From: Pseudomonas knackmussii B13
GTDB taxonomy: Bacteria; Pseudomonadota; Gammaproteobacteria; Pseudomonadales; Pseudomonadaceae
DNA length: 64,000 bases
Direction of reading: 5' to 3'
Assembly (NCBI RefSeq): GCF_000689415.1
Contig: NZ_HG322950.1
Location: 3,107,501 to 3,171,500 of the forward strand
Notes under the pieces: generated by a model
Databases searched by the model: none
What the model saw: the letters and a program-made list of their open reading frames with translations, nothing else
What the model was told of the DNA's origin: nothing
Program-made: the position numbers and the translations under genes
Part shown: piece after piece, positions 60,743 through 64,000 of the stretch
How the letters are laid out: every line of letters starts with the position of its first letter
Position numbering within the stretch: position 1 is the first letter of the stretch

Positions 60743-61753
60743 TCACATCCCCCAGCGCAACATCGCCAACACCAACAGCACCAGGAAAGTCGTCTCCCCC
60801 ACCATCAGCAGGATCGGCTTGATACCCACCGCCGCCAGCTCGCGCAGCTGGGTCTTCATGCCAAGGGCGGCGATGGCGATGACCAGGCACCATTGCGACA
60901 GCTTGCCGCCGGTTTGCTGGACCACTTCGGGGATGACGCCGGTGCTGTTGAGCGCGGCGAGGATCACGAAGCCCACGGCGAACCAGGGGAGCAGCGGCGG
61001 GCGCTTGGTGCCGGGTTCGACGCCCTGGGCGCGGGTGATCATCGCTGCGCAGAGGATTACCGGCAGCAGCATCGCTACTCGCATCAGCTTGACCACCGTG
61101 GCCACGTCGCCGACCTCGCGGCCCATGCCGTAGCCGGCGCCCACTACCTGGGCGACGTCGTGGATGGTGCCGCCCAGGAACATCCCTGCGTGCAGCGGGC
61201 TCAGGCCCAGGGCGTGGGCGATCATCGGGTAGAGAATCATCGCCAGGGTCGATAGCGCCGACACACCGAGCACGGTGAACAGCGTGGCCTTTTCCTTCTT
61301 CTCGTGGGCCGGCAGCGCTGCTGCCAGGGCGAGTGCCGCCGAGGCGCCGCAGATCGCGGTGGCGCCGCCGGAGAGCAGGCCGAACAGGCTGTTGAAGCCC
61401 ATTGCGCGGGCGGCGGCGATGGACACCAGGATGGTCACGACCACCAGGACTATCACCATCACCACCGGTTGCCAGCCGAGCGCGGCTATCTGGCCGAGGG
61501 TGATGCGGATGCCGAGCAGCGCCACGCCCAGGCGCAGCACTTCGCGGGCGGTGAATTCGATGCCTTTCTTGCACACGCTGTCGCCGGCGAGGAAGTTCAG
61601 CGCCATGCCCAGCAGCAGGGCGAAGAGCATGACCGGTGCGCCGTAGTGCTCGGAGAGGAAGGTCGCCGCGGCGGCGACCATGGCGCTGACCAGGAAGCCG
61701 GGCAGCAGCGTGCGGCTGCGCGTACCCAGCGCAGTGATGGCAGTGGCGCTCAT
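60743..61753 (-). CDS. YeiH/YadS-type putative sulfate exporter
   Basis: A 336-residue membrane protein with about ten helices. Family stretches are FALLLGMALNFLAGDSVCKK, SGGATAICGASAALALAAAL, and MFLGGTIHDVAQVVGAGYGM. The family (UPF0324) is annotated as putative sulfate exporter; relatives occur next to sulfonate degradation genes. ATG 61753 overlaps the Rieske stop (ATGA). The longer frame upstream is a shadow of the Rieske gene. Confidence 0.9.
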   Translation of the reverse strand: MSATAITALGTRSRTLLPGFLVSAMVAAAATFLSEHYGAPVMLFALLLGMALNFLAGDSVCKKGIEFTAREVLRLGVALLGIRITLGQIAALGWQPVVMVIVLVVVTILVSIAAARAMGFNSLFGLLSGGATAICGASAALALAAALPAHEKKEKATLFTVLGVSALSTLAMILYPMIAHALGLSPLHAGMFLGGTIHDVAQVVGAGYGMGREVGDVATVVKLMRVAMLLPVILCAAMITRAQGVEPGTKRPPLLPWFAVGFVILAALNSTGVIPEVVQQTGGKLSQWCLVIAIAALGMKTQLRELAAVGIKPILLMVGETTFLVLLVLAMLRWGM

Positions 61754-62085
61754 GCGGAAATCTCCTGGGGCGCGGAATCGGTGATTACGACGATGCAGGT
61801 GGTGCCATCCCATTCGATGGCGTGGCGACGTACGCCGAAGCCCTTGATGCCGGCGGCGCAGCCGTTGGCCAGGTCGAAGCGCAGGCCATGGGCCGGGCAT
61901 TGCAGCAAGCGGCCCTGGAGCTGACCGGAGAACAGCGAAGCGCCGTTGTGCGGACAACCGTCGTCGATGGCGTAGAACTCGCCAGCAACGTTGAACAGCA
62001 GCAGGCCTCGCTCACCGTGCAGGAACAGCCGGCGGCCGCCCGGCTCAGGGAGCCGCTCGGCGGCGATGGCAAAGCGTTCGCTCAT
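61750..62085 (-). CDS. Rieske [2Fe-2S] ferredoxin-like protein
   Basis: A 111-residue stand-alone Rieske protein. The cluster ligands are visible as CPHNGA and CPAHGLRF (Cys-X-His and Cys-X-X-His). It resembles the ferredoxin components of ring-hydroxylating dioxygenases or NirD-like proteins; no oxygenase subunit is present in the window. ATG 62085 overlaps the DsbA-like stop by 4 bases. It should supply electrons to an unseen partner, or act as a redox sensor. Confidence 0.88.
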   Translation of the reverse strand: MSERFAIAAERLPEPGGRRLFLHGERGLLLFNVAGEFYAIDDGCPHNGASLFSGQLQGRLLQCPAHGLRFDLANGCAAGIKGFGVRRHAIEWDGTTCIVVITDSAPQEISA

Positions 62086-62747
62086 GCCGCCTGCCCTGCC
62101 TGGCGCTGCCGCTCCACGGCACGACACAGCGACGTCAGCAACACTTCCGGAGACTGCGCGCCGAGGGCGAACGGACGGCCTTCAACGAGGAACAGCGGCA
62201 CGCTGGAATCCGCCAGGCCGACGCGGCGTCCGATGAAATAGCTGGCACCTTCGGCCAGCGCATCTTCGAAGTCCGTTGCGTGATAACCGCAGCTGCGCAG
62301 GATGCGGCGCAGCGACTCGCGCTGGCCGATATCGTCGCCCAGCACGAAGTGTGCGCGGAACATCTGCTCCAACAGCGTTTCCAGCTGCGCCTCGGTACCG
62401 ACCTGGGCAGCACGTGCGAACACGCGGTGCGCATAGGTGGTGTTGGGCATGGTGCGGATGCGTTCGAGGTCGATCTCGACGCCGGCTTTCTTCGCCGCGT
62501 TTCGCACTTCGGTCTGGCGTGCGCGAACCGCGCGCTTGCCGCCCAGGCGACGCACGTAGAACTCGGCGAAGGGTTCGCCTTCCAGCGAGATCTGCGGCAG
62601 CAACTGCAGGCCTAGCCAGTTGATCCGTACGTCGACGTCCGGGCGCTCGCGCCGCAGTGCCTGCAGCGCGGTATCCAGATTGCGTTTGCCGATCAGGCAC
62701 CAGGGGCAGATGAAGTCGAAGGTCATCTCCAGGTTAAGGGTCAGCAT
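62082..62747 (-). CDS. DsbA-family (FrnE-like) oxidoreductase
   Basis: A 221-residue cytoplasmic DsbA/2-hydroxychromene isomerase-like protein without a signal peptide. The redox motif CPWC lies in FDFICPWCLIGKRNL; the end carries SVPLFLVEGRPFALGAQSPE with the cis-Pro. FrnE-like proteins act as thiol isomerases in oxidative stress or in polyketide loci. It overlaps the MFS gene by 7 bases and the Rieske gene by 4. Confidence 0.88.
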   Translation of the reverse strand: MLTLNLEMTFDFICPWCLIGKRNLDTALQALRRERPDVDVRINWLGLQLLPQISLEGEPFAEFYVRRLGGKRAVRARQTEVRNAAKKAGVEIDLERIRTMPNTTYAHRVFARAAQVGTEAQLETLLEQMFRAHFVLGDDIGQRESLRRILRSCGYHATDFEDALAEGASYFIGRRVGLADSSVPLFLVEGRPFALGAQSPEVLLTSLCRAVERQRQAGQAA

Positions 62748-63973
62748 CGGGTGGCCTCCTCCGCCCGCAGGCGCTTGATGTCGGCGTGGTAGTGGCGGTG
62801 CGCGAAGGCGAACACCAGGGCGGCGGCGATGCTGATCAGTGGGATCAGCTGGAAGGCGCGGTCCAGGCCCAGGTGGTCGGCCAGCACGCCCGTGAGCAGC
62901 GGCCCCGGCGCCAGGCCCAGCAGGTTGTTGGCCAGGGTCAGGGTGGCGAAGGCGGTGCCGTGCACGGCGGTGTAGGTGAGGTTGGCGACCATCGCGCCGG
63001 CCGGGCCCGAGGTGCCGGTGGTGACCAGCATGCCGAGGGCGATCAGGCTCAGTTGCGCGGTGCCCGGCGGCAGGCGGAAGGCCAGCGACAGCAGCAGGCA
63101 GCTGATGGCGCAGAAGGCGATGGCGAGGACGATCTTGCGCTGCGGCGCCTGGCGGCCGAGGCGGTCACTGAGGATGCCGCAGAGCACCATGCCGGCACCG
63201 CCGACCAGGACGATGATCGCCGAGACCGCGCCGGCCTGGTCGGTGCCCATGTGGTAGTAGCGGTTCAGGTAGCTGGGGAACCAGACCATCACCGCGGCGC
63301 CGACGAACAGCTGCAGGCCGCTGCCGACGTAGGCGGCGACCACCGAGCGGCTGTTGAACAGGCTGCGCAGCGGGTGTCCGCCGCCCTGGTGGGCGACGCG
63401 CACCTGGCCGATGCGTTTCTCGCGCACCACCAGCGGATAGAGCAGCGCCAGCAACAGGCCGAACAGCGCCATGCCGGCGAAGGCCCAGCGCCAGCCCAGG
63501 TGCGCGGCGAGCACACCGCCCAGGGCCATGCCCAGCACCGAGCCGAACATGCCGCCGGCCATGAAGGCACCGGTCAGGGTGGCGCGCATGTGCGCCGGGA
63601 ATACGGAGATCACCACGGCGATGCCGACGCTGCCATAGGCCGCCTCGCCGACGCCGACGAGGAAGCGCGCAGCGAACATCTGCGGGAAGTTCTCGGCCAG
63701 CGCGCAGCCGAGGGTGGCGAGGCTCCAGAGCATGGCCATCAGGGCCAGGCTGCGCACCCGCCCCATGCGGTCGGCGAGCAGCGAGAGCGGGAAGGTCAGC
63801 AGGCCGACCATGACCGCGACTATGCCGCTGAGCAGGCCGAGCTGGGCGTCGCTCAGGACCCATTCGTCCTTGAGCAGGGGGAATACGGCGTTGAGCACCT
63901 GGCGCGACATGTAGTCGGAAATCAGCAGGCCGAAGGTCAGGGCGAAAACGACCCAGGCATAGCGGCGCGTCAC
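62741..63973 (-). CDS. MFS transporter
   Basis: A 410-residue major facilitator with twelve helices and the family loop LADRMGRVRSLALMAMLW after helix 2, and SDRLGRQAPQRK in the second half. It resembles the aromatic/organic acid or hexuronate transporter groups. GTG 63973 is the start because it forms a GTGA overlap with the stop of an upstream gene cut by the window. First visible complete gene of the coupled operon. Confidence 0.87.
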   Translation of the reverse strand: MTRRYAWVVFALTFGLLISDYMSRQVLNAVFPLLKDEWVLSDAQLGLLSGIVAVMVGLLTFPLSLLADRMGRVRSLALMAMLWSLATLGCALAENFPQMFAARFLVGVGEAAYGSVGIAVVISVFPAHMRATLTGAFMAGGMFGSVLGMALGGVLAAHLGWRWAFAGMALFGLLLALLYPLVVREKRIGQVRVAHQGGGHPLRSLFNSRSVVAAYVGSGLQLFVGAAVMVWFPSYLNRYYHMGTDQAGAVSAIIVLVGGAGMVLCGILSDRLGRQAPQRKIVLAIAFCAISCLLLSLAFRLPPGTAQLSLIALGMLVTTGTSGPAGAMVANLTYTAVHGTAFATLTLANNLLGLAPGPLLTGVLADHLGLDRAFQLIPLISIAAALVFAFAHRHYHADIKRLRAEEATRC

Positions 63974-64000
63974 GCTCGGCGCGGCGGTTTGGACATCGCC
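63970..64000 (-). CDS. C-terminal end of an upstream gene (cut by window edge)
   Basis: On the minus strand a frame ending ...MSKPPRRA and TGA overlaps the MFS start (GTGA). Only about nine codons are in the window, so no identification is possible; the coupling suggests one more gene in the operon. Confidence 0.35.
   Translation of the reverse strand, partial: AMSKPPRRA

Noticed and set aside
1..64000. tRNA, rRNA, CRISPR arrays or a prophage
   Set aside because: No cloverleaf, rRNA, regularly spaced repeat or phage structural gene was seen; VgrG and PAAR belong to T6SS here because of the DUF4123/Tle1 context.

Overview
The window comes from a high-GC gammaproteobacterium, almost certainly a Pseudomonas close to the P. 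aeruginosa / P. nitroreducens / P. citronellolis branch. Support: a PdxB and a NorM/PmpM-type MATE pump as divergent neighbours, a MucR-like MHYT-GGDEF-EAL protein, an AaeB/DUF1656/HlyD efflux trio, a DUF1302-DUF1329 operon, a typical Pseudomonas REP sequence (gtaggagcgagcttgctcgc core), and a VgrG-DUF4123-Tle1 island of Pseudomonas style. It is chromosomal. I see no tRNA, rRNA, CRISPR array, prophage or replication origin.

Layout. 1-5.0 kb: a four-gene exporter (TolC, HlyD, GAF-like/HlyD, and a protein joining a PqqD-like domain, an M50 peptidase and an HlyD arm), then a 54-aa glycine-rich lipoprotein. 5.0-8.8 kb: SDR, DJ-1/PfpI, divergent LysR, alpha/beta hydrolase. 8.8-20.4 kb (minus strand): an orphan type VI secretion effector island read as vgrG - DUF4123 adaptor - DUF3304 - tle1 phospholipase - DUF3304 - PAAR - two-TM protein - TssM-like protein, with most junctions overlapping or close. 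21-46.5 kb: ordinary accessory metabolism and transport, including a chemoreceptor, LysR/SDR pairs, a flavin monooxygenase, a saccharopine-dehydrogenase-like protein, pdxB, a MATE pump, ycaC, osmC, two FUSC proteins, a CynX-type MFS with a nucleoside deaminase, a c-di-GMP enzyme and a metallophosphoesterase.

46.5-56.6 kb: a lipoprotein protease inhibitor, a Pro/Tyr-rich secreted protein, a 0.53-kb relic of an IS1182-type element sitting inside the loop of a rho-independent terminator, and a minus-strand operon (esterase, DUF1302, DUF1329, YCF48-like, RND transporter) divergent from an AraC regulator. 56.9-60.6 kb: a second copy, in inverted orientation, of the DUF3304-tle1-DUF3304 cassette. 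60.7-64 kb: a tightly coupled minus-strand operon of MFS, DsbA-like, Rieske ferredoxin and YeiH-type transporter genes.

The most notable material is the pair of Tle1 cassettes. They are almost identical over most of their length, but differ sharply in two short windows of the toxin and in one window of the DUF3304 protein, the pattern expected of toxin/immunity specificity patches. The second toxin copy has lost one base near its 3' end, so that its reading frame runs without a stop into the downstream DUF3304 gene, giving a 1034-codon toxin-immunity fusion ORF. The PAAR/two-TM/TssM-like tail of the first island and the PqqD-like-M50-HlyD exporter are the other candidates for poorly described systems.
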